From DATARH01 sp036268075 (GTDB lineage Bacteria; Pseudomonadota; Alphaproteobacteria; ATCC43930; CGMCC-115725): DNA of 64,000 nt. Below are positions 34,802 through 42,659 of the stretch, piece after piece. Position 1 is the first letter of the stretch; every line of letters begins with the position of its first letter. The position numbers and the translations under genes are program-made. The DNA is taken from NCBI GenBank assembly GCA_036268075.1, contig DATAUV010000132.1, positions 7,163 through 71,162 of the forward strand, in the 5' to 3' direction. Under the pieces are notes generated by a model, which worked only from the letters and a program-made list of their open reading frames with translations, was not told the DNA's origin and ran no database searches.

Positions 34802-37362
34802 CAGAAGCTGCTCCAGGCCGCCCGCTTCCACGAATCGGGAGCGGTGCAGGCGTAAAGATAGTTGATGTCGAACTCGATCCGCCCGGTCTGGCACGCCGCC
34901 GAGCTCGACGACGGGGTGCCGGTCGCCGGAAACATCCCGTTCGCCGACGCGGTCGCCGGCGTCACCGACACGACCCGGAAATCCGAGCCGTCGAACGCCA
35001 GCCGCAAATATTCGTAATTCTGCCCATAGAGCGTCACCGCGCTCTCGGCGCCGCGCGTGCCGGGCAGCAAAATCTGCCCGCCGCTGGTGCCGTTCACCTG
35101 CACGGTCAGAACCTTGCCGTTATCCGTGACGAACCCCATCGACCATCCCGCCGCGATCGCATTCGTCGACGGCAGCGTGACCGTGAGGCTCGAAATCGGC
35201 GTGTTGTAATCCGACATCACCGTGCCGCAATCGGCCGCCGCGGCGGCATAGCTGCTGACCGCCGGAAACACCCATCTGTCGAGGCACGTCCCGCCGGCGA
35301 GCCCGATCGAGGCCGCCGTCACCGGCGTCACCTGCATCACCCGAAAGTTCGATCCGTCGAACTGTAAGACCGCCTCTTCGTAATCCCCCGCAGCGAGAGC
35401 CAGCGACGTCGCGCTGGCGCCGCTGCCGGGGTAGACGATCTTGCCGCCGCCGGTGCCGTTGACCTGCGCATTGGCGATCTTGCCGTTGTCGTTGACGATC
35501 GCGATCGTCCAGCCCGGGTTGATCGCGCTCGTCTCCGGCAAGGTGACGCTCAGAAAATCCAGCGGACTGTTGAAGGCCGAGACCGCAATGCCATTGTCGC
35601 CCACCGCCGCGGCATAGGAGCTGACCGATGGAAAGCTCCACCGGTCGATCCCGCCCGTCCCGGCCAGGCCGAGCTGCTGCGCCGTCGCCGGCGTCACCTG
35701 CTCGACCCGGAAATTGCCGCCGCCGTCATATTGCAGCGTCGCGTATTCGTACTGGTCGGCCGCCAGCGTCAGCGAAGTCTGCGCCGCCGCATTCGTCAGC
35801 GGATAAAGGATATGCCCGCCGCTTGTGCCGTTGACGTTGACGGTCAGGCCCTTGCCCTGGTCGGTCGCGAACCCCATCGACCACCCCGACGGCAGCGCCG
35901 TCGTCGGCGGCAATGTCACGGTCAGTCCCGCACTGGTGTTATAGCTCGACACGACATTGCCGTTGTCGCCGAGCTGCGCGGCATACCCGGTACTCGACGG
36001 AAACAGCCAGTTGCCCGGCCAGTCCCGGCTTTCCAGCCCGTTCGTCGCCAGCGTGTTGCGCGTCCCCGATACGACCCGGAAATTGTTCCCGTCCGACTGA
36101 AGCTGCAAATACTCGTAATTCCCCGGCCCCATCGTCACCGACGACAGCGCCTTGCCGCCAGCCAGGATCGATCCGGCCGGCGCGGTGATGGTCAGCCCCT
36201 TGCCGTTATCGGTCGCGAACCCCATCCACCACCCGGCCCCGACCGCATCCGGCGCCGGCAATGTCACCTCCAGCACCGACTCCGTCGCATTGAACGACGA
36301 CACCGCGGTGCCGCTGTCGACCGCCGAAGGGCTAAAGCTCGCCGCCCCCGGAAACTGCCACTGTGCCCAGTTGCCGGTGCCGCTCACCTGGATCCCGACC
36401 GACTGCGCGGCCCGGTTCACCACCGCGCCGCCGTAATTCGGGTTGAGCAGCAGATTGTGCGTGCTCGCCGTCGCGTCGACCGCGGTGACGCAGTCGAAAT
36501 ACGGCGACACAAAGCTGTTCTGCCCGTCATGGGGCGAGCTGATCCCGAGACAGATCGGCGACGCCTCCATGTCGAAGGCGAAGATCGTGTTCGAGAAATT
36601 GAACCCGTTCTCCAACAACAGCGCCATGCCGCCGGTCGCCCCGGCGGAACCCGCGCCCGAAATCCGCGAAAACTGCGTCTGTTCGAGCGCGAGCCCCGCC
36701 GCGCCGCCCGCCGAGTCGGCCACCGCGAACACGTCGCTGTCGAGCACGTAGTTGAGCTGCAACCCACCCGCGCGGGGCGCCGTGCTCGCGTTGTTGACGA
36801 TCAGATGGTCGAGACGGATCGAGTTTTGCGCGTCGGAGAAATCGGTCTTCCCGACCACCACCGCATAACCGGGCGTATCGCCGTTGACGAACAGCGTCCC
36901 CTCTTGCCGGAAATAAAAGCATCCCGTCGGACTTGCACTCGTGCCGCCCGAGCACTCCACCTGCAGCACCGGCCCGGACGCGATCGACCGCCCATCGATC
37001 GTCGCGCCCTCCGACGACAGCCGAAACCCGTGCCCAGCCTGCGCGGCGTAGTCGATCGTCACCCGGCTTGTCACCTTGTAGGCGCCGGCCGGCACATGCA
37101 CGGGCCAGTTGTTGGTGACCGCGGCGTCGATCGTCGCCTGGATCGCCGCCGTGTCGTCATGGCTGTCGTCGCCGACCGCGCCGTTGCAGCGCACGTCGAT
37201 CCACGGCCGGCCCGAGCACATCAGCACGTCGCCGTTCATCGTCGCCGTGCCGCTCGTCGACAGCGTCGAGAAATTCCCCGGCGATTGCGCCAGCGCACCC
37301 CAGCCAAAGACCAGGCACGCCGCAAACGCCACCAGCGCGATCGCGCGGTCGAGCCATCGCAT
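34801..37362 (-). CDS. Spike-like protein: signal peptide, pectate-lyase fold, four repeats
   Basis: The 853-residue protein begins with a Sec-type signal (AIALVAFAACLVFGWGALAQ). Residues about 50-330 resemble the pectate-lyase-3 right-handed beta-helix of tailspikes and depolymerases (IDVRCNGAVGDDSHDDTAAI is the usual entry motif). From about residue 335 four modules of about 110 residues follow, each opening with WxFP and containing GWxMGFATDxGKGL-type and NFRVxxxTPxT-type segments. A short C-terminal piece (GRIEFDINYLYACTAPDSW) may be a folding or attachment element. It lies between large terminase and portal, an odd place for a spike gene, and is joined to the portal gene by TGATG. Substrate is unknown. 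Confidence 0.75.
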   Translation of the reverse strand: MRWLDRAIALVAFAACLVFGWGALAQSPGNFSTLSTSGTATMNGDVLMCSGRPWIDVRCNGAVGDDSHDDTAAIQATIDAAVTNNWPVHVPAGAYKVTSRVTIDYAAQAGHGFRLSSEGATIDGRSIASGPVLQVECSGGTSASPTGCFYFRQEGTLFVNGDTPGYAVVVGKTDFSDAQNSIRLDHLIVNNASTAPRAGGLQLNYVLDSDVFAVADSAGGAAGLALEQTQFSRISGAGSAGATGGMALLLENGFNFSNTIFAFDMEASPICLGISSPHDGQNSFVSPYFDCVTAVDATASTHNLLLNPNYGGAVVNRAAQSVGIQVSGTGNWAQWQFPGAASFSPSAVDSGTAVSSFNATESVLEVTLPAPDAVGAGWWMGFATDNGKGLTITAPAGSILAGGKALSSVTMGPGNYEYLQLQSDGNNFRVVSGTRNTLATNGLESRDWPGNWLFPSSTGYAAQLGDNGNVVSSYNTSAGLTVTLPPTTALPSGWSMGFATDQGKGLTVNVNGTSGGHILYPLTNAAAQTSLTLAADQYEYATLQYDGGGNFRVEQVTPATAQQLGLAGTGGIDRWSFPSVSSYAAAVGDNGIAVSAFNSPLDFLSVTLPETSAINPGWTIAIVNDNGKIANAQVNGTGGGKIVYPGSGASATSLALAAGDYEEAVLQFDGSNFRVMQVTPVTAASIGLAGGTCLDRWVFPAVSSYAAAAADCGTVMSDYNTPISSLTVTLPSTNAIAAGWSMGFVTDNGKVLTVQVNGTSGGQILLPGTRGAESAVTLYGQNYEYLRLAFDGSDFRVVSVTPATASANGMFPATGTPSSSSAACQTGRIEFDINYLYACTAPDSWKRAAWSSF

Positions 37363-37427
37363 CGCTCCCCCCTTTCGTCACCATCGCCGTGCTGCAAACG
37401 CCGTGTTGGCCTCTGTCACCGGCGATG

Positions 37428-38711
37428 TCATCGCGCGTCACCTCCGCTCGCCGCCTGGCGGCGATAGAGTTCGAAAATCCCCTGGCCGGCGATCGGCGCG
37501 ACCATCAGCTCGCTCAATCCCCACACCAGCGCGTCGATCCGGTCGGGCGAATACCCGGCCGTCGCCCGGTCGAAACCGCTGGTGAACCCGCACATCTGAT
37601 CTTCGAGCTGCGGGAACGCGCCGACATGGTGGACGCGCCCCTGCTCGTACAGCGCCGCGATCGGCTCGGCCCGCGCGACCTTGCCGCGCGCCGCCCGCAC
37701 CGCGGTAAAGGCGACGTTCGGGTCGACCACCCGCAGCGTCGCCTCGACCATCTCGCCGCCGTTGTTCACTTCGGCGACGATCCGGTCGGCGCCGTGTGTG
37801 CGCGAGGTGGTCAGCGCGACCTTGGCCCATTCGGGCGGCGTATACCGCCCCGACAAATCGCCGAGCACGTACCCGTGCGAAATCCCGTCATGGCCCGTGG
37901 CCTTGCCGACGACGACGATCCCCGTTTCGTCCGACTGCCCGCCGCTCGTCGCGGCCGGGTCGATCGCGATGACCACGCGTTCCAGGTCAGGCTCAACGCC
38001 GACCCGCGCCGCCTCGATCATCCCGCGGCTCCACAGCGCGCCCGGCACGTCCTCGAGCAGCTCGGCATCGAGCTCCTGCCGCCCGAGCCGGGTTCCTTCG
38101 TACTTGCGCACGATCTGGTCGAGAAACACCGGCGCCAGATTGTCCCGGTTCTGGGCGGTCTTGCCCCGCGTCACCGCGACAGTCGGGTCGGCGAGCAGCG
38201 TGCGGATCAGCCTCGTCGGCCGCGGGGTCGTCGTCACCACCGCGCGCGGATCGTCGCCGAGCCGGAGCCCGAACATCAGCATGTCCCACGCCTCGGGGTG
38301 CCGCCACGCCGCCAGCTCGTCGCACCACGCGAAATCATGCTGCGGCCCGCGCAGCCGCTCCGGCTCGTCCGCCGAAAACATCGTCGCGACGGCCCCGTTG
38401 GGCCAGGTCAGCCGCCGCTTCGACGGCTCGTAGACCGGCCGCTCGTTCCCCGGCGAGATCGCCAGCAGCCCGCTTTCCCCCTCCACCATCACGTCGCGCA
38501 CATCGGAAGCGGTCGGCGCGACCAGGGCCACCCGCCGCGCCCTGCCCGCGCCGACCCGCGCCCGCACCAGCTCGGCGCCGGTCCGGGTCTTGCCAAATCC
38601 GCGCCCCGCGAGCAGCAGCCACACCCGCCAATCGCCCGGCGGCGGCCGCTGCTCGGGGCGTGCCCAGAAACTCCAGTCAGCCTTGATCGCCTGGCGGTCC
38701 ACCACCCTCAT
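37428..38711 (-). CDS. terL: Terminase large subunit
   Basis: This 427-residue DNA-packaging motor has the Walker A LLLAGRGFGKTRTG (about 33-46), the Walker B FAWCDELAAW and a C-terminal RNase-H-like nuclease with VVIAIDPAATSGG, DRIVAEVNNGG and YSPDRIDALVWGL. These acidic motifs are intact. Start codon ATG 38711 is chosen because the preceding in-frame sequence overlaps the small terminase gene; longer starts cannot be excluded. It is the second gene of the leftward structural operon. Confidence 0.9.
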   Translation of the reverse strand: MRVVDRQAIKADWSFWARPEQRPPPGDWRVWLLLAGRGFGKTRTGAELVRARVGAGRARRVALVAPTASDVRDVMVEGESGLLAISPGNERPVYEPSKRRLTWPNGAVATMFSADEPERLRGPQHDFAWCDELAAWRHPEAWDMLMFGLRLGDDPRAVVTTTPRPTRLIRTLLADPTVAVTRGKTAQNRDNLAPVFLDQIVRKYEGTRLGRQELDAELLEDVPGALWSRGMIEAARVGVEPDLERVVIAIDPAATSGGQSDETGIVVVGKATGHDGISHGYVLGDLSGRYTPPEWAKVALTTSRTHGADRIVAEVNNGGEMVEATLRVVDPNVAFTAVRAARGKVARAEPIAALYEQGRVHHVGAFPQLEDQMCGFTSGFDRATAGYSPDRIDALVWGLSELMVAPIAGQGIFELYRRQAASGGDAR

Positions 38712-39228
38712 CTGCCGCAGCAGCTGCGTCCTCTGCAAGTCGGGCTGCAAGGCGAGCCAGACGGCGCTCAAGCTCTTCAAGCGGGTCCTCCCCGGGGTCC
38801 GGCGGCGTCTCGTCGTCATGCCGGCGCGGTGGAAGCGGAAACATGCCGAGATGCCGCCCGATCGCGTCGAGGGCGGCCTTCTTGTCATAGAGCTTGATAT
38901 GCACAGTGCCCTCGCCTGGTCCGGCCCTGCGGATTTCCGAGATCGCCGCCCGGTCTTTCGGCTCGATTTCGGAGGACGGCTTCATCGTCAGCCGCCCATC
39001 GGCGTCCCATGTCGCGATACGGCCGAGGTCGACAAACGCGATATGGCCGTACTCCTCAAGCACCCGTTCCAACGTGATCCCGAACCGCGCGGCCTGCGCC
39101 GCCGCGTCTTGGGTCTCGCCGCTCCCCGGCGCCTCGACCGGAATCTTCTTCGGCTTGGCCGCGGTCGGGCGCCGAGGTCTCACGGATTTTCGCGCTGAAC
39201 CCGCCCGAAGCGGCTGCCGAGGTGCCAA
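38677..39228 (-). CDS. terS: Probable terminase small subunit
   Basis: This is the first gene after the leftward prophage promoter and directly precedes terL, with an overlap of 35 bases. The product is charged: a basic N-terminus (RPRRPTAAKPKKIPVEAP), a middle part AQAARFGITLERVLEEYGHI, and an acidic, coiled C-terminus (LEELERRLARLAARLAED). Family assignment is from position and this layout. The start is uncertain: TTG 39228 has AAGGA six bases upstream; GTG 39183 is an alternative. A still earlier TTG at 39333 is rejected because it lies in the -35 box. Confidence 0.65.
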   Translation of the reverse strand: MAPRQPLRAGSARKSVRPRRPTAAKPKKIPVEAPGSGETQDAAAQAARFGITLERVLEEYGHIAFVDLGRIATWDADGRLTMKPSSEIEPKDRAAISEIRRAGPGEGTVHIKLYDKKAALDAIGRHLGMFPLPPRRHDDETPPDPGEDPLEELERRLARLAARLAEDAAAAADEGGGPPGDQG

Positions 39229-39304
39229 GAGCGATCCTTGTCTTTGACCCCGGCGGGGCGGCGTCCGGCGCTGTGCCGTTGCCCATTCCGTCCAGGGTGA
39301 TGAA

Positions 39305-39333
39305 TGTATACTCGATCGATCCGGATTTGTCAA
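39305..39333 (-). promoter_or_regulatory. Consensus sigma70 promoter for the prophage structural operon
   Basis: On the minus strand TTGACA (39333-39328) and TATACA (39310-39305) are separated by exactly 17 bases, and the -10 box continues as TATACAT. This is close to the ideal housekeeping promoter and reads into the terminase genes. A TCGATAATC sequence just upstream (39362-39354) resembles the operator motifs near the repressor gene. Confidence 0.8.
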
Positions 39334-39353
39334 TTGGAAAATTGCTATAATGA

Positions 39354-39362
39354 GATTATCGA
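39354..39362. promoter_or_regulatory. Possible repressor operator
   Basis: On the minus strand the sequence reads TCGATAATC, sharing CGATAAT with the putative operators at 40279-40325. It overlaps the stop codon of the DUF6456 gene and lies about 20 bases upstream of the -35 box of the structural promoter. Binding by the LexA-type repressor is inferred only. Confidence 0.4.
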
Positions 39363-39904
39363 GTGCGGAAATGCGCTTCCAGCGCCCCCAGCGCCGCGAT
39401 CAGGATGCCCGAGGCCGCTTCCTGGCTGACCCGCCTGCCGCTCCAGCCCTGCTCGATGGCCCATTCCTTGACCGACCGTCCCCACCCGAGCACGTGCCAC
39501 AGGCACGACCCCGCCGGCGAGGCGATCCCGCCCGCCGCCTGGATCGCGCGCCATACCGCCTGCCGCGCCGCCTCGATCCGCATTCCCGGCGCGTCGCGAT
39601 CGTGCCGCGTGCTGCGGTCGCCCATCCGGAGCCGCGACAGGTCGACCGCCCGGATCGGGTCGAGCTGCGCCAGCGCGAACCGGGTGCGGAACTCCTCGCC
39701 GGCCTGCCGCATCCCCGCGGTGATCGAGCCTCGCCGCTCCATGATCTGCAGCGTGTCCACAAGCCGATACGGCCGCGCCGGCCGTCCGGCCTCGTCGGCG
39801 ATAACATTCGGGCTTTCCTCGATTAAATCATGCTGCCGGCGCTCCCGGGAAACCGGTCCGTCCAGCGCCTCGCTCCGCGCCTTCCCCTGCCGCGCTCGCG
39901 TCAT
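39356..39904 (-). CDS. DUF6456 domain regulator-like protein
   Basis: This 182-residue protein matches DUF6456 proteins of alphaproteobacteria and their phages in the C-terminal block GMRIEAARQAVWRAIQAAGG and LWHVLGWGRSVKEWAIEQG, ending in GILIAALGALEAHF. The helical C-terminus probably binds DNA, but the role is not established. AAGGAG sits seven bases before the ATG, and the start overlaps the upstream GcrA-like gene stop by four bases. Its stop is just upstream of the structural promoter, so it may act on that promoter. Confidence 0.78.
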   Translation of the reverse strand: MTRARQGKARSEALDGPVSRERRQHDLIEESPNVIADEAGRPARPYRLVDTLQIMERRGSITAGMRQAGEEFRTRFALAQLDPIRAVDLSRLRMGDRSTRHDRDAPGMRIEAARQAVWRAIQAAGGIASPAGSCLWHVLGWGRSVKEWAIEQGWSGRRVSQEAASGILIAALGALEAHFRTR

Positions 39905-40245
39905 CGCCGATCTCCTTTTGAAACGAAACAAGAACATTCGGGCCGCGAAAAACGCCGCGCGATCCGGTCTAGCCGCCTCAAAAGCGGATCGGGCGGCGAC
40001 CGCCTGATCCGCCCGGTCCGACCGCCGACCGCCTTCGCCAGCGCCTCGTCCGCCCTGAGCGCCCGGCGCTCGGCAGGGCTGCCGATGGGAACATGGCAGA
40101 TCGCGTGGTGGATCGGGCAGTACGACGACCCGGCCTGGCAGGCCTCGCCGCACCGCCTCTCATCGGCGAGGATGTACGCACACCCCGCCTCCACCCCGCC
40201 TCCAAAAAGCCTGCAATCATCGCCCCGATACTCCGCGACCCGCAC
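39901..40245 (-). CDS. GcrA-like zinc-finger protein
   Basis: The 114-residue protein has the Cys/His cluster CGEACQAGSSYCPIHHAICH, very like the C-terminal region of the cell-cycle regulator GcrA, which binds sigma70 at methylated GANTC promoters. The N-terminal helix-turn-helix of GcrA is missing, so this is a partial relative. The GTG at 40245 is chosen because GGAGG lies five bases upstream; the longer frame from ATG 40302 would run across the operator region. It is transcribed divergently from the repressor and coupled to the DUF6456 gene. Confidence 0.6.
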   Translation of the reverse strand: MRVAEYRGDDCRLFGGGVEAGCAYILADERRCGEACQAGSSYCPIHHAICHVPIGSPAERRALRADEALAKAVGGRTGRIRRSPPDPLLRRLDRIARRFSRPECSCFVSKGDRR

Positions 40246-40278
40246 GATCCCCTCCACCCCTTGCGAATGTCGCACGAT

Positions 40279-40325
40279 CGATATATTATCGGGTTTGAGC
40301 ATGTCAACACGATAATTGCGATAAT
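40279..40325. promoter_or_regulatory. Divergent operator region between repressor and GcrA-like gene
   Basis: Three related motifs occur: CGATATATTATCG (40279-40291, nearly palindromic) and two CGATAAT copies (40310-40316 and 40319-40325). The region is AT-rich in a GC-rich background and lies just upstream of the repressor ATG at 40333. It is the natural place for autoregulation and control of the leftward early genes. Confidence 0.6.
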
Positions 40326-40332
40326 AGAAACT

Positions 40333-40992
40333 ATGGATGCAATCTGGTTCCAGCAGGCGCTGCGCCGCGCCGGAGCGTCACAGGCCGGTCTGGCGCGCCA
40401 CCTCGAGCTGCCGCAGTCGGCGATCTCGCGCATCCTCAACGGCGAGCGGCGGGTTCAGGCCGGCGAGGTCCCGCGGATGGCTGAATTTCTCGGCGTCCCG
40501 CCCGACGAGGTGCTGCGTCAGGTCAACGCCGAGTCGGGCGCCCCACCGCGCGAGCCGGCCCGGCCCGGCAGGCCGCCCAACGCCCGCCTCGCCGCGCTCC
40601 CGGCCGGCGGTGAGCAGATGCCGATCCGCAGCGCCGGGCGCGGCGGCCCCGACCAGGAGATGTTCCTCGAAGACGGCCCGATCGGCTTCACCGCGCGCCC
40701 GGCCAATCTCGGCGGGGTCCGCGACGCCTACGCGATCTACATGGTTGGCGACAGCATGGAGCCGCGCTACGAGCAGGGCTGGCTCCTTCACGTCAACCCG
40801 TTCAAGCCTCCCACCCGCGGCCGCGACGTCGTGGTGTACAAAACCACCCAGGCGGTCCTCATCAAGCAGTTCATCGGCTGGCAGGGCGACAGCCTCGTCC
40901 TCCACCAGCTCAACCCCGACGAAACCTTCCGCATCCCCCGCGCCGAAATCGTCGAGTGCCACCTGATCGTCGGCGTGGATCAGGAGGGCTGA
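40333..40992 (+). CDS. LexA/CI-type prophage repressor (HTH plus S24 peptidase)
   Basis: The 219-residue protein has an N-terminal helix-turn-helix (SQAGLARHLELPQSAISRIL, about 16-35). The C-terminal S24 peptidase domain contains the catalytic Ser141 in YMVGDSMEPRY and Lys178 in AVLIKQF, spaced 37 residues apart as in LexA. A possible self-cleavage Ala-Gly pair is at 101-102. The repressor probably keeps the leftward promoters silent and is inactivated by RecA after DNA damage. The ATG lies directly after the operator cluster. It is the rightmost gene of the element. Confidence 0.9.
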   Translation: MDAIWFQQALRRAGASQAGLARHLELPQSAISRILNGERRVQAGEVPRMAEFLGVPPDEVLRQVNAESGAPPREPARPGRPPNARLAALPAGGEQMPIRSAGRGGPDQEMFLEDGPIGFTARPANLGGVRDAYAIYMVGDSMEPRYEQGWLLHVNPFKPPTRGRDVVVYKTTQAVLIKQFIGWQGDSLVLHQLNPDETFRIPRAEIVECHLIVGVDQEG

Positions 40993-40998
40993 CCCGAC

Positions 40999-41094
40999 TC
41001 GCCCGCACCGCGGGAGAGGGAGGGACCCGTCGCAGAGCGATGGGAGGGTGAGGGCCATCCTCCTCTCCCCACAACCACCCTCACCCCGGTGTAG
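40999..41094. repeat. Dispersed GC-rich palindrome (CTCGCCCGC/GCGGGAGAG family)
   Basis: A short hairpin CTCGCCCGCACCGCGGGAGAG is followed by GGTGAGGGCC and a CCACCCTCACCCC arm. It is one of at least five copies of the same family in this window (also 51615-51705, 54901-54986, 59446-59624 and 63255-63415). It lies just outside the repressor gene and so marks the beginning of host-type intergenic DNA. Confidence 0.65.
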
Positions 41095-41159
41095 TCAGCG
41101 GCCCCATCGCCCGCTACGATCCCGGGAGCGAATATTCCTCACCGAGAAGGGCCCCGGCG

Positions 41160-42032
41160 ATGCGCACGACCTATGCCGTCAACGACATGACCATCCATCG
41201 GATCGTCGAGCAGGAGCACGGCTTTACCCCGATGCTCGAATTCCTTCCCAACCTGTCGCAGGAATTGCTCGACGAAAACCTGTCCTGGCTCGCCCCCGGC
41301 GGCTATGACAAGTCGAGTGGCAATGTCGTGCTGTGCTTCCAGTCCTATGTCGTCAAGACGCCGCACCACAACATCCTGGTCGATTCCTGCATCGGCAACG
41401 ACAAGAACTTCCCGCTGCGCCCGTCCTGGAACAAAAAGCAGGACGGCAACTGGATGGCCGCGCTAAAGGCCGCGAACCTCGCGCCCGAGGACATTCATTT
41501 CGTCATGTGCACGCATCTGCACGGCGACCATGTCGGCTGGAACACCAAGATGGAGAACGGCCGCTGGGTCCCGACCTTCCCGAACGCGCGCTACCTGTTC
41601 TCGAAAAAGGAATACAATTACTGGTCCGAGATTCACCAAAAGACCCCGCTCGACCAGATGACCGACAGCGTCCTGCCGATCATCGAGGCCAACCGCGCCG
41701 AGCTTGTCACCAGCGACCACGCGCTCAACGACCACATCCGCCTCAGCCCGACCCCCGGCCACACGCCCGACCATTTCGCGGTCTGCGCCGGCAAGGGCGG
41801 CGACCAGGCGGTCTTCACCGGCGACCTGATCCACTCGCCGCTCCAGGCCAAATATCTCGACCTGATCATGCGCGTCGACACCGACCGCGCCCAAGGCTGC
41901 GCCACTCGCAAGGCCTTTTTCGAGCGCTACTGCGACACCGACACCCTGTGCTGCACGATGCACTTCCCGTCGCCCTCGGTCGGCCACGTCAAGCGCTGGG
42001 GCGACGGCTTCAAGCTCGACTATCTGACCTGA
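41160..42032 (+). CDS. Metallo-beta-lactamase fold hydrolase
   Basis: The 290-residue protein has the metal-binding motif CTHLHGDHVGW (HxHxDH), a further His in TPGHTPDHF and Asp in VFTGDLIHSP, and a distal His in TMHFPSPSVGH. These are the ligands of a dinuclear metal site. It is most like the lactonase/AttM-type or alkylsulfatase-unrelated general hydrolases of this superfamily; the substrate cannot be told from sequence. It is single-gene, with a GGGAG-poor leader. The 3' end shares a hairpin with the convergent receiver gene. Confidence 0.85.
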   Translation: MRTTYAVNDMTIHRIVEQEHGFTPMLEFLPNLSQELLDENLSWLAPGGYDKSSGNVVLCFQSYVVKTPHHNILVDSCIGNDKNFPLRPSWNKKQDGNWMAALKAANLAPEDIHFVMCTHLHGDHVGWNTKMENGRWVPTFPNARYLFSKKEYNYWSEIHQKTPLDQMTDSVLPIIEANRAELVTSDHALNDHIRLSPTPGHTPDHFAVCAGKGGDQAVFTGDLIHSPLQAKYLDLIMRVDTDRAQGCATRKAFFERYCDTDTLCCTMHFPSPSVGHVKRWGDGFKLDYLT

Positions 42033-42048
42033 CCACAGCGCAGGTGCA

Positions 42049-42468
42049 TTAGATGGCGGCGCTTGGTTCCAGCGCCGCCATCACCGCACCAATCAATTTC
42101 TCCAGCGCCACCGGCTTCTGCAGGACGACCGGCCCATTGGCGAACGCCGCGATTTGCTTCACGTCGTACGAGCCGCTCATCAAAATTATCTTGAGATGAT
42201 GGCGCCTTAAGCGGGCCATGTTGCTGAGAGCCACGCCATGCGGGCTGTCTCGCCCCAGCCCGACGTCACTGAGTAATAGATCAACGGGTTCTTCGCCCTC
42301 GATGATCTCGATCGCGGACGCGAAGCTGTCGGCGGGCGTGACGCGGAGTCGCTGCTGCCGGAGCACCTGGACGACGGACCGAAGAAAGAACGGGTCATCG
42401 TCGACGACGACCACATGACACCGTTTCCGCTCCGCCAAAGCCGTTGCCTGCACTGGATCAGTACCCAT
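42049..42468 (-). CDS. Stand-alone response regulator receiver protein
   Basis: The 139-residue protein is a single CheY-like receiver domain. The acidic pocket is in VVVVDDDPFF, the phosphoacceptor Asp is in LLLSDVGLGRD, and the conserved Thr/Ser and Lys are in ILMSGSYD and VLQKPVALEK. No output domain is attached, so it works by protein-protein contact. No histidine kinase gene is adjacent. AT-rich leader DNA (42469-42560) probably holds its promoter. Confidence 0.88.
   Translation of the reverse strand: MGTDPVQATALAERKRCHVVVVDDDPFFLRSVVQVLRQQRLRVTPADSFASAIEIIEGEEPVDLLLSDVGLGRDSPHGVALSNMARLRRHHLKIILMSGSYDVKQIAAFANGPVVLQKPVALEKLIGAVMAALEPSAAI
42053..42081. terminator. Hairpin at the convergent ends of two genes
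   Basis: ATGGCGGCGC and GCGCCGCCAT form a perfect 10-base stem with a 9-base loop, inside the last codons of the receiver gene and 21 bases after the hydrolase stop. It can act in both directions but has no T tract. Confidence 0.45.
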
Positions 42469-42659
42469 CCTCAGGCACTCGCATCAACCCCGGAGCGCAA
42501 CTATAACGCTAACAAGTGAGTATGTTGTTGTCTCTTCGGCGAAATAACATCTAAAATTTGCTTCAAATATTGATCGACTGCGGCGCCGTCCCTCGATGAA
42601 CAGGTCGGCTGGCCGCGGGGATGAACTCGCGCGGCCGACCGACCTGGACGATGCCGTGC

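Larger units (their letters stand above)
15272..40992. mobile_element. Prophage-like element with gene-transfer-agent-type tail module
   Basis: The boundaries are set by gene content, not by attachment sites, which I could not find. Order from right to left: repressor, GcrA-like and DUF6456 regulators, small and large terminase, spike-like protein, portal, protease, capsid, head-tail connectors, tail tube, assembly chaperones, tape measure, DUF2460, DUF2163, NlpC/P60 peptidase, tail-tip proteins, fibre proteins, cargo genes, GH25 lysozyme, holin-like protein, small lipoprotein. Stop-start overlaps (ATGA, GTGA, TGATG) link most structural genes into one leftward operon. Integrase, excisionase and replication genes are absent. 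All structural frames look intact. Confidence 0.85.

Noticed and set aside
35731..37467. Long plus-strand frame opposite the spike-like gene
   Set aside because: It is Arg/His/Pro-rich without motifs and lies entirely antisense to a gene with a signal peptide and repeated domains. It is a GC-rich shadow frame.
39229..39333. TTG at 39333 as start codon of the small terminase gene
   Set aside because: The TTG is the first part of a perfect -35 box (TTGACA) with a -10 box 17 bases further on, so the transcript starts downstream of it. A later start is required.
15272..40992. Calling the element a true gene transfer agent
   Set aside because: It has its own LexA-type repressor, strong promoter, lysozyme in a separate cassette, spike-like proteins and cargo genes. 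The tail-gene order is GTA-like, but packaging behaviour cannot be told from sequence.
40993..41159. tRNA gene or attachment site at the right border of the prophage
   Set aside because: No cloverleaf-like sequence or direct repeat shared with the left border was seen. The stretch is made of a dispersed palindrome.
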